Shown here: positions 12,104 through 25,709 of the stretch, one piece after another
Layout: the number at the start of each line of letters is the position of its first letter
Numbering within the stretch: position 1 is the stretch's first letter
DNA from: Mactra quadrangularis
Taxonomy: Eukaryota; Mollusca; Bivalvia; Venerida; Mactridae
DNA length: 64,000 bases
Direction of reading: 5' to 3'
NCBI GenBank assembly: GCA_025267735.1
Contig: CM046297.1
Location: 17,448,011 to 17,512,010, forward strand
Made by a program: the position numbers and the translations under genes
The notes under the pieces: model-generated
The model's database searches: none
What the model was told of the DNA's origin: nothing
The model's input: the letters and a program-made list of their open reading frames with translations, nothing else

Positions 12104-13783
12104 TAATAAATGTCTTAAAAAACACATAATTTCTGCAAATAGAACATCCTTACCATGCAAGCAACAATTACAACACAAAATTAACAGAATTCAGGGGAGA
12201 CAATCAAAGCAGAAACAATAAGTTTGAGTTATCTTTCTTATTACAACACCCTTAGATCATATTTTTGCACAACATAATTCCTTTTAACACCAATACCAAG
12301 GAAAGCACAAGAAAGGGCAAGCCCTTATTTCTATTGTGGTCCCTGATAACTTGATGTTTACATATTCATTATTTAAGAATACTTAAAGTAGCAACAATTT
12401 CACAGGATAATTTAGATCAAATATACCTTTACCAAGCAATATATATACATGTATATACAAGAGTAATCAAGAATGAAAGTAGAAGCTGTAACAAACAGCT
12501 AGAAGTCTTACAAACTGTTGATCTAATGAACTATGACAAACTATAACATCTACAAGTCAACTTGTATCAGACAAGAAAATGTATGAACTAATGAACTATA
12601 ACATATGGAGATTGCAACTAGTCTAGAATACAGTGAACTAATGAGATATAACAAAGACTTACATCATTATAAGGAACTCTGTGATAGACAACATAACATA
12701 ACACCATCAATTAGAATCAAGTTATATTGTAATCATGTCAACACTTTGACAGACCATGTTAACCTTAAGAGTAATTTAAAATTTACCATTAATGCACTTA
12801 AGTGTGTTTTCTGCATTTCTTACCAATTGATTTTTTTACATTTTGTTGGAAGTTTGAAACAGATACTTAAAAGAATAGCAGAATAAAGAACATGTTGTCT
12901 TCTGTGATTAATTGAATGACAAATCATAGCAATGTACTTTTTCTTCTATATAACCGCTGATGATGCAAAAACTGATGGAAATATGAGAGTCCCAAAATTG
13001 TTGTAAAATTATCATTCAGTACAATCTTAAAGAAAACTAAAACTTTATGACAATATGATGAGATCACGATGACAAGTGATATTGTTTCAAGTGTAAAAGA
13101 CATTGCCATATATTCCAATTTTAGACTAACTCATTTATTGTGTTCAAGTTTAAGAGTTTCTTAATTAACCACAGAGGATGACAAAGTAATTTATTTTAAT
13201 TAAAGCTTAATTAATACTGGCAGGTGTTTTTTTAGTCTTTATTCTTCTAGAACCCAGAAAGTTATCTCTAAAGTGGAGATGGTTTTAAAAGTATTACAAG
13301 AACTAACCAGTCTATAATTATATTAATGAAACTGGAATTTTCTCAATGACAGTGATAATCAACTGTCACAGTATCTTTATTTTAAACTTTTAAGTACCTC
13401 AAAGTTTTTTATTGAACTTGAATTTTTCTAGTACTTAACCAGTTTTTTGTACCAGAGAATAAAATCAGTATTGAAGTACAAAGTTTTAAAAAGAGTTTTA
13501 TTAAAAGCTAAGTTATTTTGATAAAATAAGAAAATTCTAGCACTGCAGAGATAGTTCATATATTTCAAATAAACAAATTAAGAGTTTAAATAGTTCAATC
13601 ATAAACCATAGTAAAACATCAATATGATATCATTTATTATACTATATCTCCAGCACTCTATAGACAAGACATATCCTGTAAACTTGAGGAACAAGTAAAA
13701 AAACTAATTAAGTCAAAGTAAAAACCTAATTAAGTCTTAATTAACTTAATGAAGTAAAGTTAATTAACAAGTTAACAAATAGT

Positions 13784-13849
13784 ATTACTCATGTGACTTT
13801 ATGTTATTACTCATGTGACTTTATGTTATTACTCATGTGACTTTATGTT
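13784..13849. repeat. 22-bp tandem repeat, three copies
   Basis: ATTACTCATGTGACTTTATG plus TT, repeated at 13784, 13806 and 13828 without change. Confidence 0.95.
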
Positions 13850-14924
13850 TATACAATAAGTATCTAGAAGGTATGTGTCCTTGTAAAACAATGCTATTAC
13901 ACCAGGTTAGTTTTTTCCTCATATAGATAGAGGCTCTACCAACATTTCTTTTCAACCTCTGTCAACTTAGACCTCAATAACTATAGTTAACCGTGGCTGT
14001 GGTCAGTGGAGATTATGGTTTACTGCGGGTTAAATCTATAAAATGGATGTGTTTTCCAGCAGCAATTAAACTGCTCCAAACTCCAAAACAATTTTCCCTA
14101 AGAAATTGCTCCAAATGAACTGTGTGAAGTCAAACCCCAAGTTGTCCTCTTCCAATGCTAATTAAAAAATTAAAGCCATAATTACAACTAATCATTGCAT
14201 TTTAAATTATTAACAAAAAGGATATAAATTATGATAACTTGCAATGAAGAAAAGCATTCTGATGCAGATTAAGTTTTGGCAAGGAATCCATGCATCATGC
14301 ATGCCCTTAAAAAGCAACTTGTTAATTAATAGACAATGTGACTGAAAAATAAATCTATGAAACACAGACTAAGACAATTTACAATTGTATAGCTTTTAAT
14401 GCTTTAATTAAATGAAGCTTAATTAATTTTAAACGTAATAATATTAAAAAAAAACAAAGTACAATTCCCCCACAATTTTGTCCCTGACTGACATTTTTCA
14501 AATGCAAAATTTATTTCTCCAACCATTTAATTCATTTTGTTGATTGAATTCATTAACCAAGATATCCCATAATGCACTTCAACAGTTTTAACTAGTATTA
14601 ATGGATTATCTCTAATGCATATTAGATGAAATTTTCTAGCATAAACTGATCCAGGGATCCTACAAGTTACAAACTCATTTATATGGGTTTCAAACACTTC
14701 CATGACAAATTTCACAGTCTCTACGCAGGCATTGAAGTTTTTGTAGCCAATTAATCAAATTAATTGATTTTTCTCCAAGATAGCAAATTAATGGCAATAT
14801 TTTAAGATGATCACAATATGCATGTTTGAATTTTTTGCTTTAAGTATGATGCAAAAGAATTGACAGCCTGATGTTAAATTGACACAAGCTGGTAGCATCA
14901 ATGGCAGATCATATATCATCAATT

Positions 14925-15066
14925 ACACCCATTTTACACCTGGGTGGAGTGGAGCAATTGTAGGTAATTTCTTGCTCAAGGAAATTAGCAGAGCTCCTAG
15001 TGGAGTACGAACCTGAGACCTCCCGATCCCTATGGGCAAGTCCTACCACTGAACCACAGCTCCCAC
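14925..15066 (-). repeat. Third tRNA-derived SINE type
   Basis: The minus strand shows a tRNA-like head: A-box TGGTTCAGTGGTAGGACTT and B-box-like GGTCTCAGGTTCGTACTCC. A body with TTGAGCAAGAAATTACC, ATTGCTCCAC and CACCCAGGTGTAAAATGGGT follows. This body type is widespread in animal SINEs but differs from families A and B here. Confidence 0.75.
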
Positions 15067-15923
15067 ATTGTTACTATAAAGATAGATAGAACCAGAATCT
15101 CAGGGTCAGTCAACAAGGCAATACAAGAGAAAACAAAAAAGCATTTTATTTATCATAGGGACATAATACCACATGAGGACCATTTATGGTGAACAATTGT
15201 ATCAGCATTTCTATGGTCTAACATTTGTTACTTTTACTTAGTAAATGAATAAATTATTGACATAATACAAAAAGTTCCATTAACTCTTTAAAGGACATAT
15301 CTCTTGGTATCTGTTCATAGAAAGTTATATAGAAGCTAACATTTATAGAATTAAACAATGTATATTCTCAGAATGGCTACAAGACTTCCTGAAAGAAGGT
15401 TAAATTGATAGAAATTCAATACAAGACTTTCAATACAAGACTTTCAATATAAGACTATAGTACTATCTTATACACCAACACTAGATATGGAACTTTCTAT
15501 TTTAACTATTACACGGCATGCTGGGTAAATGTTCCATAAGTACACAATAAATTTCTATCACCAGTATTTGTTGTTTAGATAATTCTTTAATATAAGACAC
15601 ATAAAGAACAATTACTCTAAAAATGTAAAAATCTCTTAAGTGCTGAATTTAGTCACATCAATTTCCAAATCTTAGTTTCAGTCAAATGGATATTACTGAA
15701 CAGTAGGACTTATCAAGATCAAAATGCTACAGGACCAAACCAAGTCTTACTGGACTTGAGACATTCTATGTATTTTAATGAATCCCAAATTATGATGATG
15801 AGATATTGTCGGTCAGACATACGGTCCTGTAAACCTGCACATCCATTTTTAACAGGATTTGTCTGAAGGTCCATCATGTTTTGCAGTGACTTTCCAATGC
15901 CAATTATGTTACAAAATACATCA

Positions 15924-16135
15924 GGCCACAAGTTGATCATACGTTCTACGGATTTTTCTGGAAAAAAAATGGGGCGAGCGAGCGAAGAAAAAAAGTCTTT
16001 TTTTCACTTGCTTTATATAGCGGTTTCACCAAATTTTTATGAGCGAGCGAGGAAATAAAACTATTTTTTTTGTAAAATCCTTCAAAATCAAGGTGCGAGC
16101 GAATCCATAGAACATATGATCAATTTGTTGTGGCC
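15924..16135. mobile_element. GGCCACAA-ended MITE, copy 1
   Basis: Inverted ends GGCCACAAGTTGATCATACG and the complement (TATGATCAATTTGTTGTGGCC), flanked by TCA on both sides. The interior has palindromic GCGAGCGAG motifs and poly-T tracts. Confidence 0.85.
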
Positions 16136-18048
16136 TCAGCTTTCAAATAAAATTGCAGAATTCAACTCTAACAACAAATATCTCAATTCCAGATTATTTC
16201 TAGAACATAAATCTATTCAAGTTTATTATTCACAAAGGAAGAATTTCAATAGAAGTTCATATTTTCTGGTTGAAGAATAAAAAGAGAATTATACTAGGTT
16301 AACTTTGTGAGAGGTTAAACATGTAGAGTTTGAGTACTCAGATATACAGTAATGGTCAATGACACTTACTGTATAATTTTACAAGAAAACATTAACCTAT
16401 TCAAAGGATTCCAGACCTTTGAAATAAATTATTTATACAGCAACATCCTAAGTGTCATTGACATTATACATTTATACCATGTCTATAGTACCAGATATTG
16501 AAGAATTCAAATGTATCGGCATTGGAAATTGTAAAGGTGACAAAACTCCTCTAAGTTCACTGCACATAAACTAATTTAATCCCCATCATAGAAACATCAC
16601 ACATAAACTTCTGTGGCTGTTTTGACAATATATTTTAAGACAAAACTTATCGTAAGTGCATATTATAGTATGCATAAAACTGAGTTCTTCTCAGATGGCG
16701 TCTTATTCAATGAAATAAACAAATGATAAGAAAATAAGAAAAAAGAATTATGTAATAAAGTTTCTTTTTATAATTAAAACAGTGCTGTAGACTAAAGTAA
16801 ATTTAACGCTAAACGTTGATTATTTAAAAAAAAATATTATATAAATATTAGTCAACATCTTGCAAATATTCAGCTTATATGATATTGGTGAAGTTAAGTC
16901 TTAAACATTTCATGAAACGTAAACTTATGATAATTTTTTGGTGGATTGCTTTTTGGTGAAAAAATTGAGGAATTTGTTTAGATCACTAATTTAGAAACTA
17001 TTAAACAGCAAACTTCCATAGGAAATGTTCCAGTTACATTAAATTTACATGAGCATATGATGCAAATTGCCAGTCTGGTCAAAACTTGTTGCTTTCCAAA
17101 CACATTAATACAGTAAACAGCTATTTGGAAGCTTGCAGCAAAGCAATATAAAACCATCACATTTATAAACAAAACCAATAGTGCAAAAAGCGATGTCAGC
17201 AAAAAGTCTACCTATAAGTGAAAGATTTGCTGAAAGCAAGATCAACAAAATAAAACCTAAATGATTGCTATATACCAAACAAACACTATAGCTTAAGACA
17301 TTTGAGTATTGCATCCAATATAAACAATATTGATATAGTCTGATAGGTGATTGACAACAGTAAATATTATATAGAAACATCTACAAATACATTCTAACAC
17401 TGTGATGACAATGATAATTGTAGATAGTCATGCCATGTATTAGACATGGCCTCATCAATTACTATAGAGACGATAGAACTTGATCAAATTTATTCTAACA
17501 GTTATCTGACTTCCACAACAATTTATGTCTTCTTTAACAACATTGAGTTCTTAGATGATCTGGTTTAATACTTGACTGAATAGATTTAGAATTTGTTATG
17601 AGGAAATCATCTCATTGTCTGCTGATCATTCAACGACCCATATAGAATCAACTATTATTATAGAACATCAAAAAAGGGGATATTAGGAGATAAAAGCAAA
17701 CTTCGATCAAGTAAAACGTCTACAAAAATCTTACACTTGAAAAGGTCTCACAAGTTAAAAGAAGAAACAATCAGAAAACATTAAAGAAAATGTTTCAAAT
17801 TAATCCAAAAAAGCATACATTATACAAAACTACATTTTTTACAAATTTATTTGCTTGATATTCCCAACGTTAGCTACCAGTCATGAAATAGGCATTAATG
17901 ATTTTCGGGTAAGGTGTTTTGAAAATATGTAAACTAAAGAATTGAGCCTATGAGCTTTAAGTAAAGAATTATCTAGAATTTCTAAAGCACAGTGAAAACA
18001 CCATGCAAGAATTCAAGAAATTTCAAGAAATAAATGGTCCTTCTTTTC

Positions 18049-18267
18049 TTAATTGAATCCATATAAGTTTAGTTTTATATTATTTATGATTATATTTCTA
18101 ATAAATCTAACCAATCGACAAGCTGCATTTGTATCATGTGACCGTCCAATATATTCCCGTATTGGATCCAAAAAGTTGGGTACAAGTGCACTAAACGATG
18201 CTAATTCATAACAGATGTCCACCATTTTTTCATCGGTTCGAAACTGCTTTTTTTGTAGTCTTGGCAT
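18049..18267 (-). other. Unidentified 72-codon reading frame
   Basis: An ATG-initiated frame with a protein-like, non-repetitive composition (MPRLQKKQFRTDEKMVD at the start, RSHDTNAACRLVRFIRN later) that ends in TAA. It has no domain I recognise and no clear splice sites. It could be a decayed gene or transposon fragment, or chance. Confidence 0.2.
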
Positions 18268-18359
18268 GAGTGAGTAAATAAAACATAATAATGGCTAGTA
18301 CTAAATAAAATAAAGTTATACACAAGGTTTTAAACATGAATTACAAATCTTTTACTTAC

Positions 18360-18397
18360 AATAATCTAAACCAAGGAGCCACAGCTGGAAACGTCAT
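18360..18397 (-). CDS. Weak candidate alternative first exon (MTFPAVAPWFRL)
   Basis: The ATG at 18397 opens 12 codons followed by TT and a perfect donor GTAAGT. Phase 2 would permit direct joining to exon 825-938 (junction TTG, Leu), skipping the Ser-rich exon. The start lies inside a 51-nt hairpin (18380-18430). A short ORF with a good donor can arise by chance, and no promoter signal is evident. Confidence 0.22.
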
Positions 18398-18430
18398 ATT
18401 GGACGTTTTAATATGACATTTCAAGCTGTG
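18380..18430. repeat. Isolated 51-bp hairpin
   Basis: 21-bp arms (CACAGCTGGAAACGTCATAT at the left) pair with two mismatches around a 9-nt loop. On the minus strand both mismatches become G-U-compatible. It resembles no repeat seen elsewhere in the window. Confidence 0.6.
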
Positions 18431-19271
18431 TACTCGTCCAAATATATTTCCGTACTGTACAGTAAAATGTATAATAACCTATAATTATTTAGTTTTTGCT
18501 GTGTATTCTTTAACTATGTAAGACTTTAGTTAAACATCATTGAGCACAACAACGAAGAACCATAGAATCAAAGAAACCAAGGAGAAAAAAATGTTAGTGA
18601 AAGAAGAATAAATGTAGCAGAAGTAACCTGAAAGTCTTAGAGTCTGTACTAAACAAATCAAGAAACAATTTATTACAGGAAATTGTTGTTAAAGAGAAAA
18701 AACTATAAGAGAAAATCTTTGAAGAATAAATAATTCAAGAAAATCAGGATTTGAAATTGGACAGAAAACATGATTTGTTTAATAATGTTCTCTAATGGAT
18801 TATTTTACACTAGAATGAAGAAATATCTCTCTAATATTATGGATCGCAATTACATGTAATGATTAAAGTCAGGAAAACATTCTATTGTCATTTTTTTTAT
18901 TAAAATGGATAGGGTCATAATTCACATTAAACAAAGATCAGAGTCTGTTATTTTACAGACTTTCAGATCATTTAATCGACTATTTCTTATTACATTTGTT
19001 TTTCTGTCAATTTTCAGATCATTGACTTCTTTTTAATACATTTAATGTTTGCCTTTTATAGCTAACAGATGATGAATTAAATTTGTTTATAAAACCATAT
19101 TTGGTAACAAAGAACAGATTGAAATAAATCAAATGTATTTGATCCACTTGACCATTTCTAAAGGAACTGAATGTAAAAATACTGAAAGTATAATTAAACA
19201 TTAATCAATTTTTGTAACTGAAAAAGGAATCTCCAGACACTACTTTAAGCTTTATCAGGCTTTGCTTATTG

Positions 19272-19343
19272 CGGGCTTATCACAAAACAGTCAGTTGTAA
19301 CTCAATTTAAAAGAGTGAATTTTGACCCCTTTGTGTAAACCCT
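19272..19343. repeat. 70-bp hairpin repeat, diverged copy
   Basis: Same layout (GGGCTTATCACAAAACAG, GTAACTC, then GTGTAAACCC) with many substitutions; the oldest copy. Confidence 0.65.
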
Positions 19344-19627
19344 ATTCTTTCACAAAGAATGACTTCAGCTCCCTCAATAAAGAAAAATCATTATAAAGTA
19401 TTAAATTTTTATGGAAGAGTATACAACTACAGCTTCAGGAATCTATTGGCCAGCTCTTCCCCCTGTCAGAAAGAACTTGACAGGCTCAGTTTTTCCCACA
19501 TCCAAATACAAACTATTTTTTCTCTTTTCTTTATATCAGCGACGTCACAGTAATAGTTATATGCACCTTCAAACTGATTGGGGAGAGAAGAAATTGACTT
19601 TCACACCAGGACTTCTACAGTCAAATT

Positions 19628-19826
19628 AAGGCCATGGCCATTGGGATCCGTCAGAAATTTAACCCAGAACTTTCACATTCAAAGTCAAGGCCATGGCCGG
19701 AACTTCCATATTCAAAATTAAGGCCATGGCCGGAACTTCCATATTCAAAATTAAGGCCATGGCCGGAACTTTCACATTCAAAGTCAAGGCCATGACTGTG
19801 GCCGGAACTTCTACATTCAAAATCAA
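19628..19826. repeat. 33-bp minisatellite
   Basis: Units starting AAGGCCATGGCCGGAACTT at 19687, 19720, 19753 and 19786, with diverged units at both sides. The period is a multiple of three and creates a spurious repetitive reading frame (SSGHGL repeats) on the minus strand. Confidence 0.92.
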
Positions 19827-20232
19827 AGCAATGACAACGGCTTCTGTTGTCAGTGATACATATCAGTAGATCATGTAACACCAATAGAAAATAGAGATAT
19901 ATATCATGTATCCTATAATTATGTCCCACCTTATCATATCAGTAAGACAATTTTCTAGTCAAAGATCAGATAATTTCTCATCTAGTATAATATAACTATG
20001 TTATAAGACATTAACTGTCTATATATAACATTGATCTCTCCTTGTTTTCCTATAGTAATAGGTCAATATAACTAGATTTTATCATATAATATTAGACACT
20101 AATATAAGACATTAGATATACATAATATGTACCATCAATTCTTGGATTTCAGACCATTTGTCTGTATTTCTGAATACAACATTTGCTCTATAACTGCTAC
20201 TTATATCTAACCTTAGACGTTTGATTGAGTTT

Positions 20233-20545
20233 GTTTGTTTGTTTGTTTGTTTAGTTAGGTTTAATGCCATAGCAACACATTCTATAGGTCATATAACTGC
20301 AGTCAGTCAACCTACTCACTCCTCCTAGAAAGGCTAAATTTCTGGATGTAGCTGTTAATCAACTACTAAGCACATACTTTCGTCAGTGACTGACAACTGC
20401 CCTACACAATTAAAAATCATTGGTAGGAGGGAGAATGGCCGAAGAAATAATTTCATGACCAAACTCCACGAAAGTATGCCCCACCCGGGAATCGAACCCC
20501 TCTATCAGTAGACTTGTGTGCTACCAACTGAGCTAGCTGGGCAGC
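20233..20545 (-). repeat. SINE family B, full length
   Basis: Head, body and tail as in the family. Flanked by TTTGATTGAG (20220-20229 and 20552-20561). The tail is (CAAA)n followed by AACTAA. Confidence 0.9.
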
Positions 20546-20675
20546 TTGACTTTTGATTGAGATTGTGAAAATAATCAGTACAGTATTGCTATATAACCAA
20601 TGTTGGCTCACTAGAGGAACTAAATTACTTAAGCTGAGCCAGGGGTGTGGAATTCCTAGGCCCGACTTGTCTGAT

Positions 20676-20851
20676 GTTCATGAATCATTTCAAATTTATA
20701 AACTTATCAAGATTAAGATAGTTCTTGTTTAGTTCATGAATATTTCATGAACATGTCTTAAATATTCATAAACTTTGATAAAAACATATTAAATACTGTT
20801 CATGAACAATTCATGAATGGCTCGAGTTGTTCATGATTTCATGAACATTAT
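20676..20851. repeat. TTCATGAA-rich dispersed repeat, second copy
   Basis: Shares order and spacing of TTCATGAA motifs with 3350-3468. A run of ten or more G follows at about 20866. Confidence 0.7.
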
Positions 20852-21479
20852 TTCACCGGGGACTGGGGGGGGGGGGGGTCACTTGGCTTTACGCACTAAA
20901 ACAGTTTTACATAAATATTCAATAATCTAAGCAGATATTGCAACATTATACTTAGGTAAGCTCTATGAAACAGCATAAAAACAGAAAATTGACTTCAGGC
21001 AAAACCATTACATGAAACTACTAAGCTACACAGCATCCTAAAATCTGTTCATATTTATACCATGGACAGTGATATAAACAAGTATCAAGAATTATATAAG
21101 AACAGTGTAAAGTTACTTCCATTAAGACGTTCCAGGAAAGTTTAGAACTTGAAGTGATTCTAATGAAATAAATGAGTGGGTTATAACAGATGACATAGTG
21201 ATTTTAACACAATAATGAAAGGTCACTGATCTGACAACTGAGACTGCAAAGGAAGACTTTTACTCCCTGATACTAAATTATCATCATTTATGAAAGAGGA
21301 AATCTGATGAAGTTAATCATAGTTCTTAAACTTTCTAGTGTTCCTTATAAAAAGATTCTAAATTAGATTTTTCTAATAGATTTAAAGCTACTTAGATTTG
21401 GTGATTTTTGCCTTAAATCAATTCATTTTAGTTACCTTTAACAGCAGAGCAAAATAGTGTACAGATCATAACATGGTGG

Positions 21480-21612
21480 TCAGTTAACCTATTCACCTTT
21501 TCTTAAATGGCTAAATCTCTGGATAGCTGTGAACCTGAGTTACCTGAAGCATACCCTTGTCAATGACTGACAACTGCCCTACATGATTTAGAATCAGTGG
21601 GAGAATAATGGT
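21480..21612 (-). repeat. SINE family B fragment
   Basis: Diverged body only (GTCAATGACTGACAACTGCC on the plus strand); both head and tail are missing. Confidence 0.7.
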
Positions 21613-22511
21613 AAATAATAATAATAATAGTGTAAAATTAACAATTCAAAAATAATTTACATAATCTGTTAAAAATAGAAATAGTAGTCATAAACAGAAA
21701 ATAAATATTGAAAACTGAGTTGTTATAAATTCAAATATAACAACAAATGATGAAATATGAAACGTCTCTATTGTCACATGATACAATAAAACATCTACAT
21801 CAACATTTAGAAATCAATTAAAACCAAGTATTTGAGACATTCAATTACAACATTGTCAATATAGTAACCAATATAACTCCAAGAATAGTCTGGGTATGAA
21901 AATGTGCCTTCTACTTCAAGTATCAGACTGTTTCAACTTTATTTAATTTTATTGCTTGCTTTTTTTGGTGGGGGAGTGGAAATGGTTAAATTTGATTATA
22001 TTTTCCATTTTACATTTTGTAATGTCAGAAAATTACAATATAGTATTGATATATTACTTAGATATAACAATTTTGTACAGTAGATAATGAAATTTTATGC
22101 TCAACTTTTATATCAATGATTCTATAAAAATATCTCACAATGTACAGAATGGACCTTTCCATGACCTTACCTATTAGCATATTTAACAAAGGTTTACAGT
22201 TACATTTTGTCCCCCAAACAAGGTGTTAACTAAAGAGCACATGGTTACATTTGTGGGTAAATGTATTGTTATTGAAATAAAAAGGTCGCACTCGGAAAGG
22301 TCCATAGTAGTCTGTTGCACAAAGCAAAAACTTTGTTTATATCTTCTGTTTTTCTTGACAAATGGTGACTCGAAGTAGATCATCAAATTGCTAGGTAAAA
22401 AACAAACCATCACGCAAGCTTTTTTCTTGCTCATTATATGTAAATTTTATTAAACAGTTGGTGGAGCATACATTGCCTCTGCCAACTTAATTACCTGATT
22501 ATCAATATGGG

Positions 22512-22579
22512 GGCCTAGCGCAAAACAGTTGTAACTCACTCTTTTTTTAAAATGAGTTACAACCATTTTGCGCTCAGCC
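22512..22579. repeat. 70-bp hairpin repeat, copy 3
   Basis: GGCCTAGCGCAAAACAGTTG paired with AACCATTTTGCGCTCAGCC across an A/T loop. Confidence 0.88.
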
Positions 22580-22863
22580 AGTGAATCATAAGTGACTACA
22601 AATTTGCCCTAAGCCAGTAAATAGTGAGAACAAAATACTATGCAGTGAGTATTTAAATCAGGGGGAGTTCCTTGCAGGTACATCTGGCCCACTATTTCCC
22701 TTCTCTGCTGATGTCAAAGCAAGCCACCAAACAGTTGTTGTTTATAGTCACACATCTGTATACTGTATGGTAATTCAAGAATGATATAATTATATGATAA
22801 TTAATATAAATGCCATATATAACATATACAGAGAGACTCATACAGACAAATAGGTAGAAAATA

Positions 22864-22897
22864 ACTGCTAATTATATTAATTATCATAATTAGCAGT
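22864..22897. repeat. Perfect 12-bp-arm palindrome with TAATTA cores
   Basis: ACTGCTAATTAT and ATAATTAGCAGT flank a 10-bp loop that also contains TAATTA, a homeodomain-type core. Confidence 0.6.
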
Positions 22898-22993
22898 CAA
22901 TTATTGTATTTAGAAATGTGAATATGTTGATTTTATGCTTTACTACAGCAGTAACTCTAAATTAAACTTTATTGTATATATAGTACATCATCT

Positions 22994-23198
22994 TGATTTA
23001 ACTGTTAACCAACTACTAAGCGCATACTTTCGTCAGTGACTGACAACTGCCCTACATAATTAAAAATCATTGGAAGGAGGGAGAATGGCTGTAGAAATAA
23101 CTTCATGACCAAGCTCCATAAAAGTATATGCCGTCCCAGAATCGAACCCTTGACCCCTCGATCAGTAGACTTGCTACCAACTGAGCTAGCTGGCGGCT
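22994..23198 (-). repeat. SINE family B, lacks 3' tail
   Basis: tRNA head and most of the body are present (GTCAGTGACTGACAACTGCC on the plus strand), but the sequence stops before the tail. Confidence 0.82.
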
Positions 23199-25709
23199 AA
23201 ATATACTAGTGACACAGGATAATAATAAAATATTATTGTTTTTATTTCAAGGAAATTAGGTTTTTAACATCTTTTATAAGATGATGATTATTGCTCAATG
23301 TCTCAAAGGAACTAATGAACACTAACTGATCAAGGGAGAAACTGCAAATGAACATATTCTGATTGAAGTTGGAATCTAAAGAACAGTTTTGTTGATGGTA
23401 AAAATCATTATAAATTTGAATAACTTTTGCTTGAAATGAAAAATCTATCTCACTGTGAGTTTTCTTTTAAGATTTAGTTAATGAGCTTTATAGATTTATG
23501 AGGAAAAACACAAAGGACAAAGTAATATATCATGGCTTAATTATACATAGTTGTTAATTAACAGGTACTTTACTAATTGGTGATAATTAATGACAGCTCA
23601 TTGATATATGAACACTCTTCATGTTTTATACCATAATAGCATTTGTAACATGACACTGTACAGTTCTTTGCAATTAATACAAATACAGGTATAAGATGTA
23701 AAAATAAAAATAAAATGTAATCACAATTGACCAAGTTTTCTATTTCAGCACAACTCAAAGTTGTGAAAATTTGAAATTTTCCAAAAACGTTTGAAAATCA
23801 GTGCACATTTAATAAGGTCATCTTGTTTGGCTATACACATCCCAAATTAATTCAAATTTGAGGTGACTAGCATAAATTTGCAAATAGTAGTAAATTTCAG
23901 GTATAAAATTGAGATTAGATAAATGTCCCATTCCCAATCATGTATTATAACAATTATAATTAAAAATAGAATCTTTATCTATAGAAGGTGACATACAAAG
24001 CATACTAAAGTCAATATAAACATATAATGTAAACTTAAATGAACTACACATTTTTGCAAGAACACAGAAAACAGTATATTGACAATTTCACAAATATTCC
24101 ATTCCTAATTTAACAATTCAAGTACTTTCATCAATCAAATTAGAGGATATTCATTACAAATTAATTAGTACATTCAATTAACATATATATATAAAAGTGA
24201 CAACTTACATGTTTGTATTTTCTGTGTACTCATTATTCTTTTATACAATAAAATCCTTCACACAAACTAAGTATTAAAGTGTATGTCCAATAAACAAACA
24301 ACAGATCACCCACCATTTAATTAAATCAAAAAATTAACTGGAGCAAAAACTAATACAACAATCTCCCTAATACACTCTTATACTCTACAGTTAAATGTTA
24401 TAAGTTTCAATGTTACAAATTCAACAATGAACATCAGAGAGACTGCTAGTCAGTTTGATTCAGAAGGTTTTTCATGTCTTTAGCCATATTTTTCCAATTA
24501 TCTGTTTTTAGAATGGACAAAGATAACTCTGGCACAGCTGTGCTGACAAAAAAGCACTTTCTAGCAGGAAATATAAAAAATACAGATCACCAAAGTATCA
24601 GCATTTCTCCCCCTGATTTGTTGACAGCAATGACAACTCAGGGAATAGTTTATTGACTGTCTAACTTTAGATTCTGACACATCAAACCATGGTAAACTAT
24701 CAAATTACTAAACCCTGAACATCCTTAATTCTAATAATGGACTTGTCTCATCTTAAACTTGGAGCAGTCCATGTAGTCAAATTGAGGGAGATCTCAGTTC
24801 AGAATTAATGCAAATTTGAGCAGTCGCTTGGTGTAGGATCCAAGCCAGTCTACATAACAGTCATTGCCTTAAATTTTCACAAGCATTGATGATGTTTTAT
24901 AGACAATCTTATCAACAAGCCTAACTATGTAAAAGAAGTAATTTTCACTAGCACAAATCAGTTTTCACTAGCCTAGGGCTTTGGACTATTGGGTTAAGGC
25001 AAAGACTGCATAAATGTGTGACAAGTGAGACCTGGAACTTTTCTGACAGAGTATCACTTTATGCCAATATGCTTTTTGAAAGAACCTTTTACACAGCTAA
25101 CAAATTCTGTGGAAATGTTTCACTTCAAGCCAGCCAATCACAAATCAGGATTTATACAAAGTTTAGTTCAGAATTGTTACATTTTTGAAAATTATGAAAA
25201 AAATTACAATCATAACCACACATTTTAACTTTAACTGGTCCAATGAAATCTATGCAATAAATAAAGAAAAAAAGTTAGTAGATTTGAAAAACAAACCCAT
25301 ACGACATAGGGCAGTCATTATGAATAGTTGAAGTATTCTAAATATTTCCATCATAGCAAGATAAAAACTTGCAACATTTTTCCGCTTGCAATCAATTCAA
25401 TGTGCAGCATTCTTGCAAACCATTTCACAGGAAATGGCTACATAGCTCTGGACCATATGGAATCTAACCCTTAACTGATGGATAGCTGTTTTGTTTTTTT
25501 CACTTTAAGGTAAAAGGGTAAAAAATAAATGAAATCCAAATGTCAAATTAAATGGAATGGTAGCATGTACAATACGTACATGAAATATTTAAGCCTACAC
25601 TTGATTCCACCATCTTTCATACAATTCTGAATAGACGTGAACAAACAGTAGTTACGTGTTGCAGATTTATAAAGAGTCATACTTATTTAACCTATTCATA
25701 CCTTCTTAG

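Noticed and set aside
11906..12221. Plus-strand frames starting MSITSTHLPFHKAG (also at 26843)
   Set aside because: Both are the antisense strand of SINE family A copies.
16978..17380. Two overlapping hydrophobic minus-strand frames
   Set aside because: Cys/Leu-rich chance frames in AT-rich sequence; no start context, splice sites or homology.
19651..19929. Repetitive minus-strand frame with SSGHGL repeats
   Set aside because: Produced by a 33-bp minisatellite whose period is divisible by three; no gene context.
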